Source: Sweltsa coloradensis
Lineage: Eukaryota; Arthropoda; Insecta; Plecoptera; Chloroperlidae
DNA: 64,000 bases
Reading direction: 5' to 3'
Assembly (NCBI GenBank): GCA_024449915.1
Contig: JAMZAV010000637.1
Location: 186,001 to 250,000, forward strand
The translations under genes and the position numbers were made by a program. The notes beneath the pieces are model-generated. The model was given only the letters and a program-made list of their open reading frames with translations, was not told where the DNA came from and ran no database searches. This document shows positions 22,501 to 34,030 of this stretch, piece after piece. Every line of letters starts with the position of its first letter. Positions within the stretch are counted from its first letter, which is position 1.

Positions 22501-22503
22501 CAT
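16200..22503 (-). CDS. WSCD-like Golgi sulfotransferase without WSC domains (4 exons)
   Basis: Exons are 22503-22390, 21802-21598, 19631-19380 and 16542-16200. The product (about 300 residues) starts with [20 protein letters not shown], a type II signal anchor. The catalytic region carries [19 protein letters not shown] (the PAPS 5'-phosphosulfate loop), [24 protein letters not shown] (the 3'-phosphate binding region) and [15 protein letters not shown]. This order matches the sulfotransferase part of WSCD1/2, proteins reported to act as sialate O-sulfotransferases. WSC domains are absent, and a short stem joins anchor and catalytic domain. Intron 2 uses a GC-AG junction. At the last junction, the best donor (19380) and the acceptor give a frame that shifts away from the conserved reading. 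The alternative donor after 19390 keeps the frame open but drops conserved residues. The gene could be functional with sequencing indels, or newly damaged. The acceptor substrate here is unknown. Confidence 0.75.
16572..16676 (-). pseudogene. Broken tandem copy of part of the last sulfotransferase exon
   Basis: About 100 bp just upstream of the last exon repeats bases 16405-16512 of that exon ([13 protein letters not shown] is still readable), with substitutions and indels. It lies inside the intron, has a stop soon after, and lacks a clear acceptor. Confidence 0.75.
17066..17240 (+). repeat. End of GGTGGAGGTGCCGGGT repeat family
   Basis: The copy starts GGTGGAGGTGCCGGGT and about 120 bp later carries a GTGATGAGGGACACACGCAC segment. 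Related copies occur inverted at 22890-23087, 29100-29271 and 29555-29740. Isolated ends lie at 20158, 21022, 29792-29807 and 55375-55390. Confidence 0.6.
17961..18728 (+). mobile_element. Helitron-like (Helentron/HINE type) element, copy 1
   Basis: It starts near GGATGAGCGTAGCGAGCGAA, contains the GATTCCGGCTAAACCGATAC / GATGAAATTTTATGG wording seen in many Helitron-like repeats, and ends GCTCATCCAACAACGCGGCG ... TTTTCCTAG. The 5' GGATGAGC is inverted about 30 nt inside the 3' end, the asymmetric arrangement described for Helentrons. It encodes nothing. Confidence 0.65.
18935..19290 (+). repeat. 5S rRNA-derived SINE (SINE3-like)
   Basis: Positions 18961-19050 resemble a 5S rRNA: GAAGTTAAGCA, CGGGCGTGGTCAG and GTGGATGAACGC match the internal control region AAGCTAAGCAGGGTCGGGC...TGGATGGGAGAC. 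The tail, CCTTTCGGATGAGATGTAAA, is of a type seen in SINEs. A near-perfect palindrome at about 19150-19187 interrupts it. It lies in sulfotransferase intron 3. Confidence 0.65.
19380..19631 (-). CDS. Sulfotransferase exon 3: 3'-phosphate-binding region
   Basis: The acceptor TTCGCAG precedes 19631. The exon encodes [23 protein letters not shown] and [17 protein letters not shown], then [14 protein letters not shown]. It ends at AAAT/GTAAGT. An alternative weaker donor, GATAG/GTACCG, lies ten bases or so upstream of the end and would alter the phase. Confidence 0.75.
20505..20910. repeat. Possible small inverted-repeat element
   Basis: GTTCTTTTGTCCA near 20511 is inverted as TGGACAAAAGAAC near 20893, with several TTTACACCT words near both ends. 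No clear target duplication is visible. It lies in the sulfotransferase intron downstream of exon 2. Confidence 0.35.
21598..21802 (-). CDS. Sulfotransferase exon 2: PAPS-binding loop, GC donor
   Basis: The exon starts after TCTCATAG and encodes a stem region, then LQWCRQLKF and the P-loop-like [18 protein letters not shown]. It ends at ACAG/GCAAGT. This GC donor has the strong flanks expected of GC-AG introns. Only this site gives the family-typical QATG-VYTGS junction in frame. The downstream GT site (ATAAG/GTAATT) has the wrong phase. Confidence 0.78.
22390..22503 (-). CDS. Sulfotransferase exon 1: signal anchor
   Basis: The exon encodes 38 residues with about 18 hydrophobic residues after an R-containing head, typical of a Golgi type II anchor. 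The frame stays open upstream (EAVTKRWQHV), so translation may start earlier or this may be preceded by a 5' UTR exon; acceptor-like AGs lie at about 22537-22550. The donor is GGAAAG/GTGGGC, phase 0. Confidence 0.65.
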
Positions 22504-24051
22504 CACGTGCTGCCATCTCTTGGTGACAGCCTCCAACCTACATCACCTGTAACAAAGACAACACAAGACAAAATTTAGTTTATTCGGATTAAGAGTGCGT
22601 CAACCGTTAGGTCATAATGCGCCACTCTAGCCTAGGGGATGTGGGGATGATAATCCCATGCTGCTGGTCAGAACCAGGGGATATGTCCCCGACGACGACC
22701 GTCAGAGCTCGCCTCTAGTTTGGGAGTAATATACTCCCCTACTTTATCAGCTGATGTTGGTGAGATGGACTTTGTCTATTTCCTCGCCTTTTACGAATAG
22801 CACAGCCAAGCTCTGGGTAAATTAATTGCATCTGTTCTTTCGTTAGCCAACCAGCGGGCCACTATTAGTAAGCAAAGTTACCCTGTCCACTTTTCGGTCT
22901 GCCCGTCTGTGCGTGCGTCTCGTCTCACGATATAATAAGAATATGATACACCCCCCCCCCCCCCCCCCGATTGCCAGTAGTTTTTATGTTGACATTACTC
23001 TTTACTCCCAGAATGATTCTGGTGGTCAGGGCGCGAGGCAGACTCGCGCAATCTGAGCATATCTTCGAAAAACCCGGCACCTCCACCAAAAGAGACCTAC
23101 ACGTCATACCAATTTTTAAAATGTTATCAAAATTACTGTCTTAATTTCACTTAAATATTGTTGATAACTAATCATATTTAAGTATTATATCAAAAATTGT
23201 TCTTTTTTTATACATTGCGTGTATAATAATATTAGAATTATTTTAAACTTTTTAAAAGTACAGTTCATTATTTTGTCTGCATATTTTATGTTATTAGTTG
23301 TATTGAGTTGTCCTCCTTTGTAAATCAGATTTTATCAATGAATTGGATAAAACAACGTTTTATAATAACGGTATCCTTCGCTCCCTATTATTACCCTCCC
23401 TACCTCCCCCTTAAGCTTGTTGCTTGTTTGCCTTAATTCGCTAATTAAAATGTCTACAGCGACAAAAGCAACATTATTTTCCATTTCATTGTTACAATTT
23501 CATATATTTACGCAATGCCAATAGCTTTTAAACTCAAACGTGGTGTTTCTGCTGAGAAAATCAAAGGAAATGTTAGTTCCCATAGTTGCGTGCGGTGTTT
23601 TGGGGAGCCTAGTACCAAGTGAAACGTATATTATTCACTCTGGAAAAGCGTCAGCTCCGATTAGGGGGAAGCGGTGAGCTTGACACGCGTCATTGCGTGT
23701 TAACTTCTCATTTTGTGGATTTTAATTCAATCAAGAATTGCGTTCCTATCCTGGGATGTTTTGGTTTCGCAATAGTCGTATTATTCTGTTATTTATCAAG
23801 TACGGGTAGGGGAGTACCAAAAAAGGGAGCAAAGCTTAACGTTATTTTTCCACACTTGTTCAATTCACTGCCGAGTACGTAAATATAGCGACTTCAGGGT
23901 GGCTAGTCCCACCATCGAAACCCACAAGGTCATTCAAAACAATATTTCATCTTTGTTGAAGGGCAGTGTTATCAAAAATCGCCTGCCAAGCGAAAATCCT
24001 GTATGGTTTTTATCGTGAGACGTGTATGGACGTAGTCCCAACTTTCTGGTA
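22504..24051. other. Upstream flank of the sulfotransferase: repeats only
   Basis: It contains the inverted copy of the window-start repeat (about 22640-22750), a C-homopolymer (about 22951-22968), and the inverted GGTGGAGG family copy ending at 23087. I identify no promoter or gene with confidence. Confidence 0.4.
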
Positions 24052-24457
24052 CTAGGAAAACGCTTAAGTCCCGCCGCGTTGTTGGATGAGCGTAATTGGT
24101 GCATTGAGCTGCCATGTGTTATGCGGATTTTCTGTTGTTCTGTGAAAAAATCAGAACTTTGTTGAAATTTTTTTTAAGTTAAATCAAATTAAATAAAAAA
24201 TTAACTTAATTTTTTAAAATTAATTGTAATTTAAGAAAAGGAAAAAATCGTAATATTGAAATTTTCATAAGAAATAATTATTCGATTGCGCACAAATTTT
24301 ACAAAATTAAGGTTCTGTGAAAAAATCATTACAATCGGATGAAGCATGTAGGATTTATAAGTCGAAGAAATTTTTAAAAAATCGAAAAAAAGCGTAAAAT
24401 TGCGATTTTCATGAGAAATAATTCTTTCGATTGCGCTCAAAAAGGTGGCAGTTCTTA

Positions 24458-25333
24458 AGCTGTATTTAGACGGTTCAATGTTTCCTTCAATGCCTTGAAT
24501 TCAAGGGTTTAATTCAATACTTTTGTATTCAATGGCTCTGTTTACATGGTTCAAGTTCTTGATTCAACCCCTTGAGCGGTGGGTTGAATTCAACCCGTTT
24601 CGTTTAGAGCATGTCCTAATTTCGTTCAAGCTTGAAGGAAACCAACCAATCAGGATTCTTGTTGGATCTGACGTCACACAGTGCGCGCGCAAGTGCTTCT
24701 GCGAGGCTCTAGGTTTTGTTTTGGTCTTTGGATTTTGGAGGATATAAGCAATTTGCACGTTTCCCGACAAACTTTCAAAACAACTGAGTGTATAGTCGTA
24801 CGGTCAGCCGTATAACTAGTGCAAAACTGGTCGTACGGTCATCGACGATACACGTAACTAGGCCAAAAGCAACGAGCATCACAGTCCAGCGTGGCAGAGT
24901 GGTAGCGCGTCTGCGCTCTGAGTGAAGGGTCGGCGGTTCAAGTCTTCGTCAGGTCGTTTTTTTTTTAACATTCTATTTAGGTTCCATTGTTTTTCTGCAA
25001 ATGATTGCACTACATTTGGCAGAACTTCATGGTCCCCAAAACAATTTTTGCTGAGAAAGTAGGTTAGAATAAATAATTACTATTAGATCTTCCTATAGTA
25101 CACCTACATCTTCAGCAATCATTCTGATTTCTGAGTTGATGTTTACTGTTTGGGCCCTACCTGTCACATTGATCTGTCAGCTGTAATATTTTACACGGCT
25201 GTGACTTACCTCCAATTTCAAGGACCGTGTAAATGGACGTTCAATGTTTCCTTCAAGTACCTGTTCAAGCCATTGAATTCAATTCCTTGAATTCAAGACA
25301 TTGAATGAAACATTGAACCGTCTAAATACAGCT
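24458..25333. mobile_element. PIF/Harbinger-like MITE nested in Helitron copy 2
   Basis: The terminal inverted repeats AGCTGTATTTAGACGGTTCA and its complement bound 876 bp. TTA lies on each side (24455-24457, 25334-25336), the 3-bp duplication typical of PIF/Harbinger. Subterminal TTGAATTCAA repeats occur. There is no transposase; a tRNA-like unit sits inside. Confidence 0.72.
24884..24966 (+). ncRNA. tRNA-like Pol III unit (SINE head or tRNA pseudogene)
   Basis: The A-box TGGCAGAGTGG and the B-box GGTTCAAGTCT have near-normal tRNA spacing and are followed by a T9-T10 run, the Pol III terminator. The arms do not pair well enough for a true tRNA, so I make no anticodon call. Confidence 0.5.
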
Positions 25334-25516
25334 TTAGTCCAGAGATTTCGAAGGCATCCATAAAATTTCATCGCAATCGGAGTATCGGTTTAGCCGGAAT
25401 CGTGTTAACAGACAGACAAAAATACAAAAAAAAAGAAAGAAAAAAAAAACATTCCGGATTTTTTTCTCCAGTGTAGTGAAATGGAATCTTCGCTTCGCTC
25501 GCTACGCTCATCCAAT

Positions 25517-26894
25517 AATTTGTGATGGTGGATATCAGACTCGCCATTTTGTCAGTCAGAATATGTTGTTGAAGTTGAATGTTAAAATAATTATTACTTC
25601 CAGTATACATTATATTGATCATATCAAAAGTATTTTATATCCTATGTTTTCAATCACTTGTTGGGTGAGCTGTTTGTGTTTTGTTCTTTTGTGTGTTAGT
25701 TCACACGATTCAGATCAATCTACTACTCCGATCTTGATGAGAATTGTAGAAAACCTTCGAAATCTCTTAACTTAGACCTGCCATAGCTTCGAATGCAATC
25801 AAAGCAATATTTCTAATAAAAATCTCGTTCCACGATTTTTTTTTTACTTTTCCAGTACCGGTATGTTTGCAGTCGGTCAAACAGCTACTTCAATACATTT
25901 TTAGTTAAGCTTTGATAAAACTCCGACTACAATCAAAATAATAATTTATCGTAAATATCGAAAGTCCATGTTTAGTTCATAAAATAATGTCGTACAATCC
26001 GTACCTATTTGGAATTAAACAATGTTTAATAAAAATACATAATATTAGACATTTTATTAATTTTAAAGATGTATAAGAAGAAATGGACTCATGCATCCAA
26101 AATGCTCATCGATCAATTCGACTGTAAAAAGTGTTCGCAAAGCTGTCTAGAAGTACATGTGAGATGAAATCAATGTTTGTAACATATCAGACGCTAAATT
26201 ACGCTGCCTCGCTCATCAACGCATCGTTTATGAGCTGGCAGGAGCTTGTGTCATCACGCTATTCAACAGGGCCCGTATCACCTTTATAACCACATTAATA
26301 GAATAGAATATTAGTTCTTGACTGAAGACGCAAGGCTCCAGGGGTAATGCCAGTTTAATGTGCCGACGATGGAGAAATCTAGTAAAAGCCGAGCTGTATA
26401 GCGTTTAGGTCTATTATATATTTATCGCCAGGATCGATACTGAATCTAACGTACAATGTGGTTGGACCATGAAAGTGAATACACGTGAATATATAGCGTT
26501 TTGGGCTGTGGATACTACACCACTGAAATATTTATTCGAAAACCTACAAAGAACATTTTCTCTTTGGTTTCTTTGTTATTTTCTGTGTTTATTTATACCT
26601 TGCTGAGGCTAGTGAGGGAAATTAAAATGGCTCAAGTTTCTGATGATTTTAGCTGGATGGCTTGGTTAATAACAGCATGGACTTTTATGATATAATCATG
26701 ATCATATTTCATAGGAACATTAATGAAGATACGTTGTATTGATTTTCACTAACTTGCCAAAAATACGCCATAAACCATCATAGCGAGATATTGGCTCGGA
26801 AAGAAAAAAAGAGAAATACAAAACATGCGTTAGGGCACAAGCCTGTGTGCGTTCAAGTAGATTTGAACCGTATTCAGAATAAAAATAAACTTTA
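25517..26894. other. Stretch without recognisable features
   Basis: Part of 25690-25830 is diverged Helitron-like wording (GATTCAGATCAATCTACTAC, CCTTCGAAATCTC). The rest shows no gene or clear repeat boundary. Confidence 0.35.
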
Positions 26895-27592
26895 CTAGGC
26901 CGCTTCGCGAACGCTTTTTCCAGTCGCGTTGATGGATGAGATTTTTTAAAAATATTTCTGTCCAATGATTACGATTTTAAGTGGGATCTCATTACTGTTT
27001 CTATAGTTACTTGATATTACTTGTTAATTGTACACCTGTAAAAGGCTTATATTAAAACCTTTATTTCTATGAATTTTGACCAACTTTTTCATTTTTTTCT
27101 TTCAAAAGGCACAACATTACCATAATATTTATGTCAATGTAAAATATGAACGTTGTATCCCCACCTGTTTGGTCAGAATCGGCCCAAATATCACGAAAAT
27201 ATCGTATTAAAAATTGGGGGGAATAATCGTAAAAGTACGATTTAAAGTACGACGAAAAATATTTCTTCAAATGTCTCTAAAATCATAACAATATAAATTT
27301 AGTGATTTTAAACGTTACCATAACGTTTCATCAAGATCGGAGTAGCCGTTTGCCAAATATCACGAAAATATCTCATTAAAAATCGAAATAAATCGTTAAG
27401 TACGATAATCAAAAGAAATATTTTATCGATTGTACCCAAAAACGTGGCAAGTCTAAAGAGATTTGGCCGGTAAAGAGCGAACAAACAGACAAAAAAAACT
27501 AACAAAAAACAAAACACCCAAGCTATTTTTCTTGGGGTAACGAAATGAAAAAAAAACGTAAGAGAAATTGAAGTCTTCGCTTTGCTCATCTA
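26895..27592 (-). mobile_element. Helitron-like element, copy 3
   Basis: The left edge CTAGGCCGCTTCGCGAACGC is the 3' end on the minus strand, with a TTCGCGAA palindrome beside it. Inverted ATGGATGAG follows, and the right edge is GAAGTCTTCGCTTTGCTCAT. The interior repeats the ATCACGAAAATAT and GATCGGAGTAGCCGTTTGCC wording of the family. Confidence 0.6.
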
Positions 27593-30588
27593 AAAAACGA
27601 ATGATAATGGAATAAATAGCAAAAGTAACTGTTTATCTCAGGATAACAAAATTAGCCTGCGCGTTTACACTGATTTTAAAAGTTGAAAGTATAAAAATTT
27701 GCGTTAACAAATCTATTCTGGTGGAATGAATTCCCAAAGTTCACAACAATTGAGTACTTTATGGAGATTTCACTGATTTTTATTTCAAAATCGAGGAATT
27801 AATTGAGGAATGTGCGTACTGGATCTCTTAGATTCGTTATCAACGTTACGTGGAATATGATAACGATGTATTTATTTTATTTATTTATTTAACGTCTATC
27901 CTATTCAGTTATAAAAACTGATTTACAAAGGAGGACAACTAAATAAATCTAATTACATAGATGCAGAAACAACAATAAACTACATTTTCGTAAATATTTG
28001 AAATAGTAGCATTACAACAACAATGCATTTAAACACAACAATTTTGGTAACAAATAAAAAAATATATTATGTGCATTTAATGAATGAATCAAATATAAAA
28101 AAGGGTGTAGAATGAAAAGAAAAGAAAAGAAAGGGGGGAAAAAACAAAAGAAAAAAAGAAAGAAAAAGACAAAAAAAAAAAAAAAAAAAACATTAAAAAA
28201 TGTTATGTTATTAACCGTTTACCCGAGAAAAGGAGAAAACTCGTGCGGGCAATCTGTTCTCCGTGATTCTCTTACTTTCTTATCATTCAAATTATAATTC
28301 AGTTGAGTTATGTTTACATGCCACAATAAGGGGTGCAAATTAACAAAGGATTACATAAATTTACAACTTAAACAATAAAAAATGACTAGGGTTATTGGTT
28401 AAATTATTAAGTTTTGTGAGATTGGCATTACAGATTAAAACTTAGCCGGAGAATATTTCTTGTTCATGGTGGTAATTGGGACTGATAACGTCATTGAGCT
28501 ATGTCAATATTATTTTTGTAAATTTGTTGGCGTTGCCATCAATATCGAGATTTAAAAATGGTATTTGGAACGATATGGTAATTTTAGTTCTCAAACATTT
28601 GGGACAAATTTGGCATTATCATTTCGTAAAAACCGAAGACAGAACAAAATAATTGCCTCTTTTCATTTTGCTCGTTTTCCGTCTTCATAATTGTTTAATT
28701 TTCATATTGAATATAGTTTTTTTGTTTTGGTTGACGCTGTTTATAGATTGTGAAGTTAAGTTTATCAGAATTATTTAAATTTTAAATAATCTGTAACTTA
28801 CGTGTTATGTGTAACCATGCATCGAACCCGCATCGTCTGTTTGCAGATAGTATAGAGAAGCGGCCCGGTAAGTAAAACAGATCTAGGTTCGATTCACGAT
28901 GGAGCCGTTTTATTAATTTCTATTGTAGATACCGTCAAAAGTGTAACAGTCACATTCTAAAAATCCTAGTCTTACACTTTAGAATTTATTTTATTTAGTA
29001 TGTTTTATATATTATGTTTTTTTTTATAATATGCTATCAAAGAACTTTTATGATATTTGTAGACTACAATTGAATTAGTTTCAGCAGTAATGATTGTTTT
29101 TTCTCTCCTATCAATTTTCTTTCCGTCTGTGCATGTGTCATGTATCACGATAAAAACTGACGTCTGATATGCGTTTCGGTGAGAATGTTTTGGGGACATT
29201 GGGGCGTAGAGGGGCGTGGTTACCCCCCCCCCCCTGAGAGTTTAAATATTCATGGACCCGGCACCTCCACCATTTACCTTTAAATAAAACGGTATGTTTA
29301 TACTCACTGTTTTGGAAACTCTCGTTACCTATACCAGTACTTTTTCCAATCATAGATTATGCAATATGTCGTGAGTATATGGAATCTTCCTTTTAATTTA
29401 ATAAATACATAGAATAAAGGAATATTGTATTTATCCAACAATGTTAGTGATGTTTACTATCCCACTAGATTCATTTAAAAATATCATCAAATCTCTTAAA
29501 GGTTTTTTGTGTATGGATGTGTATAATAGATCTAAGATTTTCTAAATCTATGTGCATCCTTTTTTGCCCGTTCGTTGTGCGTCTCACTATAAAAGCAGAA
29601 CACGACGTCCGATTGACATGCGTTTTTTGTTGACGTAAGGGTTGGTATTGAATGTTTTTAGTGGCTTTAAGGGTTAAGGGGGGGGCGGGGCGTCTAGGCC
29701 CCCAGAATGTTTTAATATTAAAACGCCCAGCACTTCCACAATAAACAAAGGTTGGAACAACCAAGGAACCTCGGAAAGTTTAGACCCATGTACCCGGCGC
29801 CTCCACCACTAATGACGGCTATTTTAAAACAACAATAATGTTTTGTTTACAATAATAGATTTTAAGTCAACCATTGTACCGTTGAGATTGTACTACACTA
29901 ATATGGTAACAAAACGTACTAAGCAGCATACATTAATAATAAAAAACAAAACTAAAGCTTCTATACTGATCGATGAAATAGTCTAGTAATTATATACGAC
30001 TTTAGATGAATTTTCCAGACGATATGTCTCTACCAAGGAACCTGATATATTTTTGACATCATGCATTTTCTAGGTATAGATCACGAACATATCCAAAGAT
30101 TTTAGTAAATTTAGTTATAGAATTAATTAAAGAATAATATTTGACGTTTCGTGGAGATTGCACTCCATTTTTTAAAACTGTAACAAAACAAATTACAATA
30201 AAATGTCAAACAGATGGCAATGTAAAAATAGTTGTATTTAATTTAATTTAATTCTCTAACAATAATAATAACGAGTTGTCCCTCACAGGCTTCGACAATC
30301 ATGCCGCCTTTTATGGCCATCAGAGGCCGACATTGTCATGTTTATCTCATGGGCAATGAGACCAATGAGTACGTATCCATCCATAACAACAATATAGTTA
30401 TCTTAAACCATTTTAATTTTGTTAGTGTTCTAATCATATAAAATTATATCAAATATATTTTTCGACCATGAAAGCCTTCACAAATACATACATTGTTTCC
30501 CAATTTATCTTAGCATATAACTTATATTATTATAAAATAACAGTTTTATGTAGAGTAGCAATGCCAATTAAGTATAAATATTTGTCTT
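27593..30588. other. Repeat-rich stretch without genes
   Basis: It contains an A-rich low-complexity run (28110-28200), a SINE-like tail near 27860-27960, two tRNA-box sites near 28815-28905, and GGTGGAGG family ends at 29256-29271 and 29792-29807. Confidence 0.4.
28815..28905. ncRNA. tRNA-like sequence with B-boxes on both strands
   Basis: AGGTTCGATTC on the plus strand (28886-28896) has TAGTATAGAGA upstream, resembling an A-box. CGGGTTCGATGC reads on the minus strand at about 28820-28831. This is probably a tRNA-derived repeat remnant and does not fold cleanly. Confidence 0.3.
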
Positions 30589-30695
30589 GGTGTCAGTTGG
30601 CAAGAGAATCAGCACAGAGAGCTGAGCACTGATAACACATTGAAAAATAATATATTATTATCTGTGGCCGTAAGTTCGAACCCCAGTCGTGGAAT
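30589..30695 (+). ncRNA. tRNA-derived SINE head
   Basis: TGTCAGTTGGCAAGAG resembles a tRNA D-arm/A-box, and GCCGTAAGTTCGAACCCC resembles a T-arm/B-box. An AT-rich insertion of about 45 bp separates them. Confidence 0.4.
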
Positions 30696-30859
30696 GTTAT
30701 AACGACAATTGCTATTAGATCGTAATATATAAATATGGGTAGATATTATCACAATCTGTAAAGTAAGAGAAACGCCCTACAGCTTTGCTCGTGCTAAAAT
30801 TAGCTAAAACATGACTAGGCCATGCCATGCATGCAACCATTTTTACAAACACAACAATA

Positions 30860-32559
30860 CACTGTTCAAAAAAATCGTCAATTACTGCAAATGTTTATTA
30901 GTAAATTTACTGCACGTATTCAGTTTTTTAATTTACTGGAAATGTTGTAGTAAACTACAAATTAGACGACAAATGCAGTAAAAAAACTAATCAAATTAGC
31001 TTAAGTTGAATGCACCATCAAATAAAATTAAGACAACGACTTCTTAAAATAAATGTTATCACAGTCTGGAACTTCGACGAAACTAATATCAAATATATTC
31101 CTAGACAAATAGTTAATCAAACGAGTTAATTGTTGCAAATAAATACCGATTTCTGTAAATTTACGGCAAATGATCACTTTATTCTACGGACATTGTTTTC
31201 AGTGTTCTTACTGCATATAGTTAGAATATTATCAAGTGTCAGTAGTTAGGAAACTAAACTATTTCACCAATACAATATAACAATATACGGCAAATGTTGA
31301 CTTAAATAAAATAAATAATAATAAATAATAATAAATAAAAATATAATTTTGCAGCTTCAAATAAAATGCGGGCCGAACCAATAATTCCTCAAACAGTGAA
31401 TCATAAATTGATCGGTATGGTTATAATATTCAACTTTTTAGGTCGTTAAATGTACTTCTATTGGAATAATATTCACTTAAAAATGGACAGTTAGCAGACT
31501 TTAAAAGGTACGAGAATTTGTTCCTGAAGGGTAGATAAATATCACTTGGCAGACCGAAACAATTATATCCCTATGAAATTCTAACAATCGCCCAATATGG
31601 TTCCAATCTTCACCATTTAAGAGTTGTCAAAGTAATAATGTAATCATATTTTCATAATATTCTCTTACTAGTGACCAGTTAACAGCGTTTAAAAGAACGG
31701 TTATTCGACACAGAAGAGTAGATTAATATCTTATATCACCATGCATGGCGGATTTCCGAAAGGACGAAATTTTCGACCCCGAGAAGTACATTAATAATTA
31801 ATATTAATTATATTATAGGCCTATCGTTATATTGTTATATAATATGACCAGGAATCCGAAACCCTACTTTTCGTATTGAATTTCTCATTTAAAACATAAC
31901 TACATCTCCCAACATGATTCACTACAGACGCGCTTCAGGTATACGGTGTCTTGGTGTATTGGGTTTATTGACTAGGACAGTGTATACTCTCTCTCCAGGT
32001 GTACCAGGTTCGAGCCTCGCTGACTTCCGAGATTTTAACACCATGAAATTTATATGTAATATTAATCTTCGTACTAGCTATCAAATGATGCTTGTCTTTC
32101 TTACAGGAACGTTCGTTATCATAGTTTAATTGTTAAATTAAATAATTGTAATGCTCCATTAATCCCACTACAGGAGGAGAAATTTCAACCTGACGAATAC
32201 TAAAATAATATTCGTACGGGTCGAAATTTTTTGCTGGATCATGTAGTCAAATAACTAAACATTTGCCGTAAAATTACGGCATATTGACTAGATTTTAACT
32301 GCCAATAATGAGTTTAAAAACGGAATAAATGCCGTATTAATACTGGATCATGTAGTAAGAAAAATAAACATTTGCCGTAAAATTACAAAAATTTAAATTC
32401 AATCTTGTTCGAAAATTTACTACGCTTTTTCAAGTCGTAAAACACAACATTTGCAGTAAAATAAAGAAATCGGACTTGCAGTAGAAAAACTGGAATTAGT
32501 TAGTAAGCAGTACTTCCAACGACATTTGCAGTAATTTGACGAAAATATTTTGAACAGTG
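30860..32559. mobile_element. 1.7-kb TA-flanked inverted-repeat element, non-autonomous
   Basis: TA flanks CACTGTTCAAAA at the left and TTTTGAACAGTG at the right, and the inverted repeat continues through AATTACTGCAAATGT. Many subterminal TTTGCCGTAAA/TTTACGGCAAA words lie at both ends. The TA duplication suggests Tc1/mariner-type or a related transposase. A tRNA-like stretch lies at about 31945-32025, and no coding region is seen. Confidence 0.7.
31945..32025 (+). ncRNA. Possible tRNA-like insertion
   Basis: TTGGTGTATTGG resembles an A-box, and AGGTTCGAGCC is a good B-box with near-normal spacing. The stems are weak. Confidence 0.3.
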
Positions 32560-34030
32560 TAGAGTGAATTAATAATCTACTGTTCAAATATTTATTGGTG
32601 CAAGCTAACAATATTGCAAAATAAAAAACAATAATATTAAAAAATAAAAATAAACAGATTGGAAGTAGCCTAGTCTTGCTGCCACTTGTTATTGGTACGA
32701 GCCATGTCAAGCGGGCAGCTAGTGGTTCCAAGTCGACATGCATTATGTATACGGTGCATGCAGAAGAACATGCAAGTAGTTAATCATTAAAATAATTAGC
32801 ATAATTAGTATAAGTTAGTTACACACAATTCAAATTAAATTTTTGGAGACTGATTTGATAACTACGTGCAAACGAAAGATCAAAGGGGATTTGTTTAAGG
32901 TATGCACAAGAAGTGTACATACGTGTATACACAGAGCGATGCGCATTGTTTCACTTTGCTGAATATTATTCTTTACGTTTCACGTATTGGCACGAATAAA
33001 AATTATTGATCTTCGTCACTCGCAGCCGTGGAAATCATGGGCGGGCAGTCAAAACACAACAACTAATTTCACAGAATCATCAAAACAGAATCAAAATCAA
33101 AATCTCGACTAGAACCGAGGCTGCATCTGAACACAACAATAGCTAACATAAAAACGACGTCTGGGCGCGAAGCTTGTCCGCCCGTCTCTGCGCCGTGCGA
33201 ATGACTGAACAGTTGAGCCCCGGCAAGCTCTGCAATTCTCCTGACCTCATTGCATGGCAGGGTGGTCTAACACACAGGCGCTCCGCTAGCCAGACGAGTG
33301 GGAGGGGGATGATTCCACGTTGCCCAGGGCAACCGAATTCTCTCTCTTCTATTAGAGTGGAGTGAGGTTAACTTCCACTCAGCAACGAGAATGAGATGTG
33401 ATGTGGGCGAAATGTGTCCAGACCATTACAAAATCTGACACTCACAGTCACTGACATGGCTACAATAATTTTCCGCACGCCCGTGTTTAGCTGAGCAAAG
33501 TACAATCGATACAAACGGGCGCGGCAAAATTATACCGACATGAAATGCATTAAATTAGCATTTTTTATTTTTTAAATCACGAGTGGGTTATAAGTCTTGG
33601 AAGAATATATTATTGTAAACGAGGATCAATACTTTGTTGTGAGTTTAGGCGGAATAGGAGGGTGTCGAATGACCTTTGTGCTAGCCACGGGCCTACTCAA
33701 GACATTCAAGATTCATTTGATTGCCATTAGACATGCAACAGAGAATGTATACACAGTATGCAACAGAAAAGTAAAATCAATTCAGGGTGCAAGCCTCTAG
33801 CATTATTCAAGTCCGACATTATTTTACTTATTAAATATATTATTTCAACTATTACCTATTTACTTATAGTCATGTGGCGTATAGATCCATGTCAATGGGT
33901 ACAGCACCGCTGCAGCAGATGTGTGATGCAGGACAGCCTACATTTCAGGCACCACATTCGGAGCGTAGGAATGTTTTTAACGATCTGAATCTGATGTGAC
34001 AGATGCTGCTATCTATGTTGAAATAATGGA
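32560..34030. other. Gene desert; CpG-richer patch at 33160-33370
   Basis: No gene is recognised. Positions 33160-33370 are richer in CG than their surroundings and could be a distal promoter or an old repeat. ATGGCAGGGTGGTCTAAC looks faintly like an A-box. Confidence 0.3.

Larger units (their letters stand above)
24052..25516 (-). mobile_element. Helitron-like element, copy 2, split by a nested MITE
   Basis: This is an inverted relative of copy 1. The 3' end is CTAGGAAAACGCTTAAGTCC at the left edge, and the 5' end, CGCTACGCTCATCC, is at the right. The GGCTAAACCGATACTCCG block is at about 25375-25400 on the minus strand. It is interrupted at 24458-25333. Confidence 0.65.

Noticed and set aside
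24884..24956. A functional tRNA gene
   Set aside because: The promoter boxes are good, but the acceptor and T stems have several mismatches, so I call it tRNA-like only.
33160..33370. CpG-rich patch as promoter and first exon of the sulfotransferase
   Set aside because: No splice donor or reading frame links it to the gene 10 kb away, so it is left as an unassigned patch.
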